A stretch of 64,000 nucleotides of DNA from Rhodospirillales bacterium (GTDB taxonomy: Bacteria > Pseudomonadota > Alphaproteobacteria > Rhodospirillales > Defluviicoccaceae). Shown one piece after another: positions 38,627 through 46,419 of this stretch. The DNA lies in assembly GCA_016712595.1 (NCBI GenBank), contig JADJQT010000002.1, positions 930,001 through 994,000 of the forward strand, written 5' to 3'. Position 1 is the first letter of the stretch. Every line of letters starts with the position of its first letter. Under the pieces are notes generated by a model, which was given only the letters and a program-made list of their open reading frames with translations, made no database searches and had not been told where the DNA came from. A program made the translations under genes and the position numbers.

Positions 38627-40600
38627 ATGGTTCAGAAAATTCGCCCGTCTGCCGACGAGAGGATCAGTAGACGGCGGGCGCCGAAGGCTCGCGCGCGCCC
38701 GTCTCGCGGCCTGCTGGGCACGCTGGCCAAGTGGACGGCGGTCGCGGCGATCTGGGCGTTTGTGCTTCTCGGCGGGATCGTCGCCTGGTATGCCGCTGAT
38801 CTTCCCGACATCGACGAGGCTTTAGCGCCGACGCGCAAACCGGCGGTTACCGTCCTCGCCGCCGACGGCTCGGTGCTGGCGACGATGGGTGACTTCTATG
38901 GCCGGCCCCTCGCCGTCGCCGACCTCCCGCCAGCGCTGCCGAGAGCCGTGCTCGCCGTCGAGGATCGGCGGTTCTATCACCATTTCGGCCTCGATCCGAT
39001 CGGGCTCGCCCGCGCCCTCTTCGTCAACCTGAAGGCCGGCTCGGTTGTTCAGGGCGGCAGTACGATCAGCCAGCAGGCGGCGAAAAACCTCTTCCTGACC
39101 CAGGAGCGCACGATCAAGCGCAAGGTGCAGGAACTCATACTGGCGCTCTGGCTCGAGTATCGCTTCAGCAAGGACCAGATCCTGGCGATCTATCTGAACC
39201 GGGTGTATTTCGGCGCTGGCGCCTATGGCGTCGACGCCGCATCGCGCAAGTTCTTCGGCCGTCCGGCAACGCAGGTAAACACCTATCAGGCGGCGATGCT
39301 GGCGGGGTTGCTCAAGGCGCCGTCGCGCTACAATCCGCTGGCCAACGAGGAGCTGGCGGAAAACCGGGCCCACGATGTGCTCGGCATTATGGTCGATGCG
39401 GGCTTCCTCGACGACGCGCACGCGCAGGCCGCATGGCGCCAGCGGACGACCAGCCTCGCCCACCGGCGCGCAGGACCGAATGCCCGCTATTTCGTTGACT
39501 GGGTGATGGCGCAGGTCTCGGGCTTCGTCAGTGCGCCCGACCAGGATCTAACGATTCAGACGACGCTCGATTCCCGGCTGCAACTGATCGCCGAAAACAA
39601 GGTTGCCGCCGTTCTCGGCAGTGCCGCGGCCCGGCGAGGTGACGCCGAGCAGGCGGCCCTGGTGGCAATGACCTCGGGGGGGGCCGTGCGCGCGCTCGTC
39701 GGTGGCGTTGACTACCAGGAAAGCCCGTTCAACCGGGCGACGCAGGCGCAACGCCAGCCGGGATCATCGTTCAAGCCGATCGTCTATGCTGCCGGTATGG
39801 AAGCGGGGCTGACGCCGGACAGCCGGATGATGGACGCGCCGGTCGAGATCAACGGCTGGCAGCCGAAGAACTTTACCGGCCGCTTTTCCGGCGAGATGAG
39901 CCTGCGAACGGCACTGGCGCAGTCGATCAACACGGTCGCGGCGCAGGTCGGCCAGTATGCCGGCTATCGACGGGTGATCGACGTCGCGCGACGGCTCGGC
40001 ATCACCGCCGACATGGATGCGACACCGGCGCTATCGCTTGGCGTCAGCGGCATTCCAGTCATCGAGATGGCGGGGGCCTACGCCGCTTTCGCCAGCGGGG
40101 GCATCGGCGTATGGCCTTACGGCATCGAAGCGGTGTATGACGCCGAGGGCCGGCCGCTCTACCACCGCAGCGGCGGTGGGCCGGGCAGGGTGTTGTCGAG
40201 CGCGTGCGCCGCGGACATCACCAGCATGCTCGTCGACGCGGTGGAAAGCGGAACCGGTCGGGCGGCGCGCATCGGCCGGCCGATCGCCGGAAAAACCGGC
40301 ACCAGCCAGAATTTCCGCGATGCCTGGTTCATCGGCTGGTCCGCCGAGCTGGTCACGGCGGTGTGGATCGGCAACGATGACGACCGGGCGATGCGCGGCG
40401 TCACCGGCGGCGGGTTGCCGGCGCAGGTGTGGCGCGCATTCATGGCCGACGCCCTTGCCGGGCGTCCCGCGCGGCCGCTCCCCAGCCTTGATGTACCGAT
40501 CGCCCGGTCGACGCCACCCAGGAGCGACGCCGACGCGGGCGATGGGGAGGAGCAGGAGCCGGGATTGTGGGACCGGCTGATGCGGGTCTTCGGCGGCTGA
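38627..40600 (+). CDS. penicillin-binding protein 1A, class A (transglycosylase/transpeptidase)
   Basis: 657 residues. A basic cytoplasmic tail and one membrane anchor (WTAVAAIWAFVLLGGIVAWY) precede a GT51 glycosyltransferase domain with catalytic E112 in EDRRFYHHFG and GGSTISQQAAKN. The transpeptidase domain has S380-x-x-K383 (GSSFKP), SIN and K556-T-G (GKTGTSQN). It polymerises and cross-links peptidoglycan in the periplasm. It is shorter than E. coli PBP1a because the OB-like insert is missing, a common compact form in alphaproteobacteria (PbpC/Pbp1a-like). Monocistronic by layout. Confidence 0.95.
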   Translation: MVQKIRPSADERISRRRAPKARARPSRGLLGTLAKWTAVAAIWAFVLLGGIVAWYAADLPDIDEALAPTRKPAVTVLAADGSVLATMGDFYGRPLAVADLPPALPRAVLAVEDRRFYHHFGLDPIGLARALFVNLKAGSVVQGGSTISQQAAKNLFLTQERTIKRKVQELILALWLEYRFSKDQILAIYLNRVYFGAGAYGVDAASRKFFGRPATQVNTYQAAMLAGLLKAPSRYNPLANEELAENRAHDVLGIMVDAGFLDDAHAQAAWRQRTTSLAHRRAGPNARYFVDWVMAQVSGFVSAPDQDLTIQTTLDSRLQLIAENKVAAVLGSAAARRGDAEQAALVAMTSGGAVRALVGGVDYQESPFNRATQAQRQPGSSFKPIVYAAGMEAGLTPDSRMMDAPVEINGWQPKNFTGRFSGEMSLRTALAQSINTVAAQVGQYAGYRRVIDVARRLGITADMDATPALSLGVSGIPVIEMAGAYAAFASGGIGVWPYGIEAVYDAEGRPLYHRSGGGPGRVLSSACAADITSMLVDAVESGTGRAARIGRPIAGKTGTSQNFRDAWFIGWSAELVTAVWIGNDDDRAMRGVTGGGLPAQVWRAFMADALAGRPARPLPSLDVPIARSTPPRSDADAGDGEEQEPGLWDRLMRVFGG

Positions 40601-40689
40601 GGGTCATCAAGGACCGATCGGCCGTGCCGCTCTTCTCCGCTGCCGGTTGTTCCCGGCAAGCAGAGGCCGGCGCGCGAATGTCCGCGCAC

Positions 40690-40938
40690 TCATTTCACCC
40701 AGAACGGCTTCGCTGCTTCATGAATGGCCGTCGCGCGGTCGACGCCGATGTCACGCAGCATCTGATCGTCGAGCGTCGCCAGTCGGCGCCTGTCGCGCAC
40801 GCGCTCCTGCCATGCGCCGAGCGCATCGACCGTTCGGATGAGCATTTCTTGTGCGCGCACCCATCCCTGCGAATGCCCATCTGCTCGAATATTCGGCAGG
40901 GACGGAACGCTAGAGCTGAAATACGTGGCGCGTGCCAT
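40690..40938 (-). CDS. DUF1127 domain protein
   Basis: 82 residues from ATG 40938, placed seven bases after AAAGGAG (an ATG at 40944 is too close to that site). The C-terminal half carries the DUF1127 signature, arginine-rich then LATLDDQMLRDIGVDRATAIHEA, as in YjiS-like small proteins that influence phosphate, carbon or RNA-level regulation in Agrobacterium and relatives. It is divergent from a LysR gene, with 143 bp between them. Confidence 0.88.
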   Translation of the reverse strand: MARATYFSSSVPSLPNIRADGHSQGWVRAQEMLIRTVDALGAWQERVRDRRRLATLDDQMLRDIGVDRATAIHEAAKPFWVK

Positions 40939-41081
40939 AACCATCTCCTTTGAACTCTTTAAAAACCGCTACTTGGCGGTATGTGCGCTCCGCATGATGG
41001 CTAAGGTAGTTCGGGCAACGTTGCTTGACAAACGAGCTTTTGTCCGCTTCACATTAGATAAAATAATGATTGGAGCCGGCA

Positions 41082-42026
41082 ATGAGCCGCCATCTTCCAC
41101 CGCTGAATGGCTTGCGCGTGTTCGAGGCTGCGGCGCGGCACCTGAGCTTTACCCGTGCCGCAGACGAACTCAATGTCACTCAGGCGGCTGTCAGCCACCA
41201 GATCAAGGCCCTGGAAGACCACCTCGGTCTTGCGTTGTTCCGACGGCTCAACCGCGCGCTCATGCTGACCGAGGAGGGGCAGACCCTGTTCCCGGCGGTG
41301 CGTGACGCGCTTGATCAACTCGCCGAGGCCGCGGCGCGGCTTCGCGCGCGCGAAGAGAGCGGCACCCTCACCGTCTCGACCCTGCCATCGTTCGCGGTCA
41401 CCTGGTTGGTGCCGCGGATGAGCCGGTTTCAGGACCGCCATCCGGAGATCGATTTGCGCATCTCGGCGAAGGAGTATCTCGTCGACTTCGCCAGAGACGG
41501 CATCGACGTCGCTGTTCGCTTCGGTGGGGGGCGGTGGCCGGGACTGCGCGCCGACTGGCTCGCCGACGAAGCGCTTCTCCCGGTGTGCAGTCCGTCGTTA
41601 CGACCGCGCCTGCAGAGTCTCGGCGACCTTGCTCATGTCACGTTGCTGCACGAGGACATGCTGCCGCTGGGACGCTTTCCGACCTGGGAGACATGGCTGG
41701 CGGCGGCCGGGGCGAGCGGTGTCGACGCCACGCGGGGGCCGCGCTTCAGCCATACGCATCTGATGTTGCAGGCGGCGATGGATGGGCGCGGGGTCGCGCT
41801 CGGCCAAGCGGTTCTGGTCGGCGACGACCTTGCTGCGGGACGGCTCGTCGCGCCGTTTTCCGCGCGTCTGCCAACCGGATTCGCCTATTATGTGGTCTGC
41901 CCGCCGACGTCGGCGGAACGCCCGAAAATCCGGGCGTTCCGCGACTGGGTGAAGAGCGAGATTGCGTCCTCGCGTACAGTCGCCGGCGCGGAGGCGGCGC
42001 CGGCAGCCGTGCCGCTCAGACGCTGA
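41082..42026 (+). CDS. LysR family transcriptional regulator, GcvA-type
   Basis: 314 residues from ATG 41082 with GGAG seven bases upstream. N-terminal winged helix-turn-helix (NGLRVFEAAARHLSFTRAADELNVTQAAVSHQIKALEDHLG) is diagnostic for GcvA-like LysR proteins; the substrate-binding domain includes FARDGIDVAVRFGGGRWPGL. GcvA activates the glycine cleavage system in E. coli, but alphaproteobacteria hold many paralogues with other targets. The divergent DUF1127 gene is the likeliest local target. Its last codons overlap a convergent small ORF. Confidence 0.93.
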   Translation: MSRHLPPLNGLRVFEAAARHLSFTRAADELNVTQAAVSHQIKALEDHLGLALFRRLNRALMLTEEGQTLFPAVRDALDQLAEAAARLRAREESGTLTVSTLPSFAVTWLVPRMSRFQDRHPEIDLRISAKEYLVDFARDGIDVAVRFGGGRWPGLRADWLADEALLPVCSPSLRPRLQSLGDLAHVTLLHEDMLPLGRFPTWETWLAAAGASGVDATRGPRFSHTHLMLQAAMDGRGVALGQAVLVGDDLAAGRLVAPFSARLPTGFAYYVVCPPTSAERPKIRAFRDWVKSEIASSRTVAGAEAAPAAVPLRR

Positions 42027-42126
42027 CGATGATGGTCAGGACCAGTCCCCAGACGATCAACCAGGTGACAACGGTGCGAAAAGGCTGGTTGTCGAGCGCA
42101 TTGCGATCGGAGGCGAGTGTTGCCAT
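42016..42126 (-). CDS. 36-residue predicted single-span membrane protein
   Basis: Read on the minus strand from ATG 42126 with GAAGGG eight bases upstream. The product is a short polar head (MATLASDRNALDNQPFRTV) followed by one membrane helix (VTWLIVWGLVLTIIVSV). It converges with and overlaps the 3' end of the LysR gene by 11 bp. A ribosome binding site, a clean head-plus-helix layout and a stop right after the helix argue for a real small protein; no family is recognised. Too short for standard gene callers. Confidence 0.5.
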   Translation of the reverse strand: MATLASDRNALDNQPFRTVVTWLIVWGLVLTIIVSV

Positions 42127-42409
42127 TTGGAAAACCCTTCAACGGCTCTAGACGAGAATCGAATTCGTTCGTGAAACACCTGCTACCCGTATTTAAGGAT
42201 CGTGACGATGAACGGGTTCACGAAGCTCTGCACAAACGCGTGAACGCGCGTTGTTTACACCTGCTACTGCGTCTTTTTTACTGCATCTCTGAGTCAATAC
42301 GGTGTTGCGGGACGGCATTTCCGGCGAACAGCGCCCTGCGAGGATCTTGGCCTGCGTCTGCTTTCCTCCCGTCTGCTCCACGACCTTGCGCACAACCCGC
42401 GCCAGGCGC

Positions 42410-43342
42410 ATGAACAGGCCCGCGTTCGCCGCCGCTTACGCCGCCCGCTTCGCTCGCCTGGACGCTCCGCTCAAGGGCGCAGTGTTTATGATCGGTGCCT
42501 GCGCCGGCTTTGCCGCGATGATGGCGATTGTCCGCAAGCTGGCGCCGGAGATCCATCCGTTCGAGGCGGCGTTCTTCCGCAACCTCGGTGGCATTATCTT
42601 CATGCTGCCCTGGCTCGCCCGCGTCGGTGTCGGCCGCCTGCGTACCGGCCGGCCGGGAATGCACCTGCTGCGCTCCGTCCTTGGCCTTGGCGCGATGCTG
42701 CTGCTGTTCACCGCGCTCAGTCTGATGCCGCTCGCCAACGTTACCGCGCTGTCGTTCACCGCGCCGCTGTTCGCCACCATCGGCGCCGCGCTGGTGCTGC
42801 GCGAGCATGTCGGGCTCAGGCGATGGACGGCGACGCTGATCGGCTTTCTCGGCGCAATCGTCATCGTCCGCCCGGGTGCCGATACCTTCACCCCGGCGGC
42901 CCTCCTGGCGCTGAGTTCGGCCGCCGGCATCGCTGCGGCACAGCTTTCGGTCAAGGCACTGTCGCGCACCGAACATCCCAATGCCATCGTCCTGATCATG
43001 GGCCTGTTGATGACGCCAATGGCGCTGGTTCCGGCCTCGTTCGTCTGGACATGGCCCGATTTCCAAACCTTCACCTGGCTGCTGTTGCTGGGTCTGGTGG
43101 CAACGGTCGGCCAGGTGTTTCTCGTGCGTGCGATGTCGACCGCCGATGCCTCGGCGGTGATGCCCTTTGATTTTTCGCGGCTGATCTTCGCCTCGTTGCT
43201 CGGCTGGCTGATGTTTGGCGAGGCGCCGGACGCCTGGACCTGGGCCGGTGCTGCGGTCATCGTTGCCGCGACCGTTTATATCGCCCGACGCGAGGCGAAG
43301 GTCTCCCGCCGCGCCCGCACGGCCCGGCCCGCGGATCACTGA
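42410..43342 (+). CDS. DMT superfamily (EamA) transporter
   Basis: 310 residues from ATG 42410; the open frame upstream is not family-like. Ten hydrophobic segments in two EamA halves are visible: the first includes FMIGACAGFAAMMAIVRKL and LLRSVLGLGAMLLLFTALS, the second GLLMTPMALVP and LLLLGLVATVGQVFLVRAMS, with FGEAPDAWTWAGAAVIVAA at the end. Such proteins export or import metabolites such as amino acids or S-adenosylmethionine; the substrate is unclear. The ribosome binding site is weak (AGGCG). Confidence 0.9.
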   Translation: MNRPAFAAAYAARFARLDAPLKGAVFMIGACAGFAAMMAIVRKLAPEIHPFEAAFFRNLGGIIFMLPWLARVGVGRLRTGRPGMHLLRSVLGLGAMLLLFTALSLMPLANVTALSFTAPLFATIGAALVLREHVGLRRWTATLIGFLGAIVIVRPGADTFTPAALLALSSAAGIAAAQLSVKALSRTEHPNAIVLIMGLLMTPMALVPASFVWTWPDFQTFTWLLLLGLVATVGQVFLVRAMSTADASAVMPFDFSRLIFASLLGWLMFGEAPDAWTWAGAAVIVAATVYIARREAKVSRRARTARPADH

Positions 43343-43378
43343 CCGCCGCGCATTGCGAAGGGGTCGGGCTGATCGTGG

Positions 43379-43735
43379 CTATCCCTCGGCATCGAGAGCC
43401 TCGCGGGCGCGAGCGACATGCTCGGGCGTCACGTGGGCCGACAGAGTCTGCAGCGCCATCAGCAGCACTGCGGCATCGTCGGAGAAGCCGAGACCGGCGA
43501 TGATGTCCGGGATCAGGTCCGCGGGCATGATAAAGTAGGCGAGCGCCGCCAGCAGCACGGCTTTGGCGTGCTTCGGCGTTGCCGGATCAAGAGCGGCATA
43601 ATAAGCGGCGACGGCGCGATCGGCGAACGGCATTCGGCCCAGTGTTCGGCGCAGCTTGCCCCAGAATCGGCGCCGCACATAACTCTCCTGGCCGGCAACG
43701 GGCACCAGTGCCTGGGAAAGATCGGGGGTTTCCAT
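43379..43735 (-). CDS. DUF1232 (YkvA-type) protein
   Basis: 118 residues from ATG 43735 (METPDLSQALVPVAG) with GAGGTG upstream; a longer frame to 43969 has no good start. The DUF1232 core AVLLAALAYFIMPADLIPDIIAGLGFSDDAAVLLMAL is complete, with the PxDLIPD signature between two hydrophobic helices. Members are predicted membrane-associated proteins of unknown function, found next to varied genes. Convergent with the DMT transporter. Confidence 0.88.
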   Translation of the reverse strand: METPDLSQALVPVAGQESYVRRRFWGKLRRTLGRMPFADRAVAAYYAALDPATPKHAKAVLLAALAYFIMPADLIPDIIAGLGFSDDAAVLLMALQTLSAHVTPEHVARAREALDAEG

Positions 43736-44071
43736 CGCTTGTGCACCTCGCAAGTGACTGTCACGCGCGCCACGCGTACCGCAGGTCGGTGAAGAAGCGG
43801 CAGTTTGAGCGCGCCGCGTGCAGGGCCCGCGCACCTGCTCTGAGCTAAGCACACCAGGACATGCCTGCAAGGAGCCGAAACGCGTTTCCCAATCAGCAGT
43901 TTCCGGCCAAGACTGGTTTGTTTGTGTAATGTACTGATAAGTAAGGGAAAAATATGAACTACCGATCAATGTCGTCCGATGTCATCGGTTGCCGGCAGTT
44001 GTGATGAGGCAAGTCCAAGAGAGAAGGAACGCCATGGGAACGCAGATTTCCGCTGCACCTTGCAGTAGCGA
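43736..44071. other. intergenic region
   Basis: 336 bp between DUF1232 (start) and the DsbA-family gene (stop), both on the minus strand. A plus-strand ATG at 44034 with GAGAAGG upstream is seen but its frame runs antisense into the DsbA-family gene and shows no protein character. An AT-richer stretch at 43915-43975 probably contains the DUF1232 promoter. Confidence 0.5.
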
Positions 44072-44743
44072 CTATCGCTCTAGGCTGATGGGGCTGCGCT
44101 CGCTCACGGCGGGGGAATGCGCTTCCCAGCCCAGGTCGAGCATGCGTGAGAGAACCAACGGTTCCTGTGCGCCACAGATCACGAACCCACCATTGAACAC
44201 GAACGCCGGCACCCCGTTAATGCCGAGCCGGTGAGCGCGCGCGTTCTCGGAATAGACGGCTGAGAGCTCGGCGTCACTGCGCAGGTAGCTTCGCAAAGAC
44301 CGGACGTCAAGTCCGAGTTCACCACCAAGTTGGATCAGAAAATGGGTGTCGCCGATGTCGCGGCCGCGGACAAAGTGGCTATAATAGAGCGCTTCGACCA
44401 TCGCGTCCGCGCGCCCGTACAGCGCCGCGAAGCGAATCAGCCGGTGCGCGTTCACGGTGTTCGGTGTTCGTCGGATACGATCGAACGCAAAATCGATTTC
44501 AACAGATTGCCCGACGTCGGCAATCGCCAAGTGTATCCGTCCGACCCGGGCTTCGCTGCCGAATTTCCGGATGAGATATGTGGTGCGGTCAATACCCTCA
44601 GCGGGCAAATCAGGATTGAGCAGAAACGGCCACCAATCAATGTGCACGTCATTCGACGGGTGTTGGGCTAACGCCCGCTCGAGCTGCCGCTTGCCGATGT
44701 AGCACCAAGGACAACCAGGATCGAAGATCACTTGGATACGCAT
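44072..44743 (-). CDS. DsbA family oxidoreductase, FrnE-like
   Basis: 223 residues from ATG 44743 (MRIQVIFDPGCPWCYIGKRQ); the 60-codon upstream extension overlaps the hspQ leader and is not family-like. Thioredoxin-like fold with CPWC (C11, C14) at the N-terminus, a helical insertion and GINGVPAFVFNGGFVICGAQEP with the cis-proline loop. FrnE-type proteins are cytoplasmic dithiol oxidoreductases or polyketide-related enzymes. The weak ribosome binding site suggests low expression. Confidence 0.9.
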   Translation of the reverse strand: MRIQVIFDPGCPWCYIGKRQLERALAQHPSNDVHIDWWPFLLNPDLPAEGIDRTTYLIRKFGSEARVGRIHLAIADVGQSVEIDFAFDRIRRTPNTVNAHRLIRFAALYGRADAMVEALYYSHFVRGRDIGDTHFLIQLGGELGLDVRSLRSYLRSDAELSAVYSENARAHRLGINGVPAFVFNGGFVICGAQEPLVLSRMLDLGWEAHSPAVSERSPISLER

Positions 44744-44901
44744 GTGTGCCAAACGCTCACCTTGGTATGGCCGAGCGCGTTGCCCGATTCGATGGAGGAT
44801 TTTGCTGCGCGGCGCGGCGGCGTGCAACAACCATTGGTCGAACGGGGGTTGAAATCTGCGGTCAATTCGAACCACCTGTTTATGCGAGGAGGGCTGCAAC
44901 C

Positions 44902-45234
44902 GTGACCGATGTGAGGCACGCACGATTCCAGATTGGGCAGGTCGTTCGCCACCGCATTTATCCGTTTCGTGGTGTCATATTTGATGTCGATCCGCAATTC
45001 GCCAACACCGAAGAATGGTGGCTGTCGATCCCGGAAAACGTGCGCCCGCATAAAGACCAGCCATTCTATCATCTTCTCGCCGAAAACGCCGAGACAACGT
45101 ACATCGCATACGTCTCGGAGCAGAATCTGATTCCCGACGATTCAGGCGATCCGGTTTCGCATCCGCAGATCGAGGAGATCTTTGCCGGCGTCAAGGACGG
45201 TCGCTACGTCAGTCGACGGGTGGCCAGTCACTGA
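44902..45234 (+). CDS. hspQ: heat shock protein HspQ
   Basis: 110 residues from GTG 44902, preceded by AGGAGGG at eight bases. HspQ/YccV binds hemimethylated oriC DNA and acts as a specificity-enhancing factor for the Lon protease. Family hallmarks: ARFQIGQVVRHRIYPFRGVIFDVDP, WWLSIPENVRPHKDQPFYHLLAEN and YVSEQNLIPDDSGDPVSHP. The longer upstream frame reads into the divergent gene region and is not part of the protein. Confidence 0.93.
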   Translation: MTDVRHARFQIGQVVRHRIYPFRGVIFDVDPQFANTEEWWLSIPENVRPHKDQPFYHLLAENAETTYIAYVSEQNLIPDDSGDPVSHPQIEEIFAGVKDGRYVSRRVASH

Positions 45235-45285
45235 TGATCGTAAGGCACTGATTTTTGGGGTTTTAGTCCCGCCGGGCAGCGGTAC

Positions 45286-45960
45286 TCAACGATAGCGCGT
45301 GCTCAGATATCGCGGAGACACGCCGGCAGCATAAAGACTGAGGACGAAGAGGTTGCGCAAAGGGCGCAAAAGGTAGCCATCGCGCCGATACTTTTCCGCC
45401 GATGTTACCGCGGTGGCTTTGAGTGGCCGCATGCGGCGTCGGCCGATCCGGCGAACGAAATCGACGTCCTCCATCAGCGGCAAGCGCTTATATCCGCCGA
45501 GCCCTTCATAGAACGATCGACTGATCAACAGCCCTTGATCGCCATAAGGCAGGCAGAACACCCGGCTACGCAGGCGGACGGCGTATTCGACGATTCTGGC
45601 GGCCAGCGCGCGATCGTTCAACGCGAAGCGAAAATATCCCGCATGTGCCTGATTCGCTGAATCGGCGATGAACGCCTGCACGGCCTGGGTCCAGCCCGTC
45701 TGCAGTTGCGTGTCGGCGTGCAGGAACAAGAACCAGTCGCCAGCGGCCGCGAGCGCGCCCTCTGCCATCTGTTGTCCACGGCCGCGGTGTGTTTCAAGAA
45801 ATATCGCACCGCCGCGTTCGGCGATCAACGCGGTGTCGTCGACGGACCCACCATCGGCGACGATCACCTCGTGGGCGAGCGAGGCCGCCGACACGATTGT
45901 ATCGAGTGTCGACTTCAGGGACTGGCCGACATTCAGTGTCGGGATGATAATGCTCAGCAC
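45286..45960 (-). CDS. family 2 glycosyltransferase (TIGR04283-like)
   Basis: 224 residues from GTG 45960. GT-A fold nucleotide-sugar transferase: SIIIPTLNVGQSLKSTL, EVIVADGGSVDDT, the DXD-like HADTQL and LPYGDQGLLISRSFYEGLGGY. The order and length match the family annotated as rSAM-associated or arsenosugar glycosyltransferases (TIGR04283); the radical SAM partner is not in the window, so that function is not claimed. A C-terminal hydrophobic stretch (LFVLSLYAAGVS) may associate with the membrane. Confidence 0.88.
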   Translation of the reverse strand: MLSIIIPTLNVGQSLKSTLDTIVSAASLAHEVIVADGGSVDDTALIAERGGAIFLETHRGRGQQMAEGALAAAGDWFLFLHADTQLQTGWTQAVQAFIADSANQAHAGYFRFALNDRALAARIVEYAVRLRSRVFCLPYGDQGLLISRSFYEGLGGYKRLPLMEDVDFVRRIGRRRMRPLKATAVTSAEKYRRDGYLLRPLRNLFVLSLYAAGVSPRYLSTRYR

Positions 45961-46419
45961 GTTGTCGTTCCGTCCAGCGTCGATCGATCACCGTTATAAG
46001 GCGCCGGCCGGTACGCCGGAAGGACCAATCCCAACGATACCGGTCGATGCGTTGCGTGATCGCCACACTTATACGCCAATAACAACTAATAATTGACTAA
46101 TTCTATCATAAATCAGCGAATTGCGGGAGTGATTCGGCTTGGGCCACGGTACGTCTTCCGGCTCGGCGACGTTGACGGGCGATCGCGACCGGGCAATCCG
46201 AGACGGAACGGCGACCGTCGCCTTCCGAAGCCTCTGCCCGGGCAGAGGCTCGCCAGTAGTCGAGCGCCGGATCTCGGCGCAAAGCGAGCCCGATCATGGG
46301 GGAGACGACGCGTACCCGGCAGCTCGGTGACGGTGCCATCACGCCGGCCGTTCGCACGCGCCGAAAAGCACGCCGCGTCGCGGCGGTGTGCTTCCCTAAT
46401 TTGGATAACGGCGCAGGTT
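45961..46419. other. intergenic region with a perfect palindrome
   Basis: 459 bp between the glycosyltransferase start and the acyl-CoA synthetase stop. Open frames here are arginine-rich and mutually overlapping. It has an AT-rich segment at 46070-46125 (probable glycosyltransferase promoter) and a 22-bp palindrome at 46229-46250. Confidence 0.55.
46229..46250. promoter_or_regulatory. 22-bp perfect palindrome
   Basis: AGCCTCTGCCC followed directly by GGGCAGAGGCT, 11 bp per arm with no loop. It lies about 270 bp upstream of the glycosyltransferase and 170 bp downstream of the acyl-CoA synthetase. With no loop and no T-run it looks more like a protein-binding site than a terminator, but its function is unknown. 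Confidence 0.4.

Noticed and set aside
44034..44234. Plus-strand ORF with a good ribosome binding site (GAGAAGG)
   Set aside because: Runs antisense into the FrnE-like gene and has no protein-like pattern.
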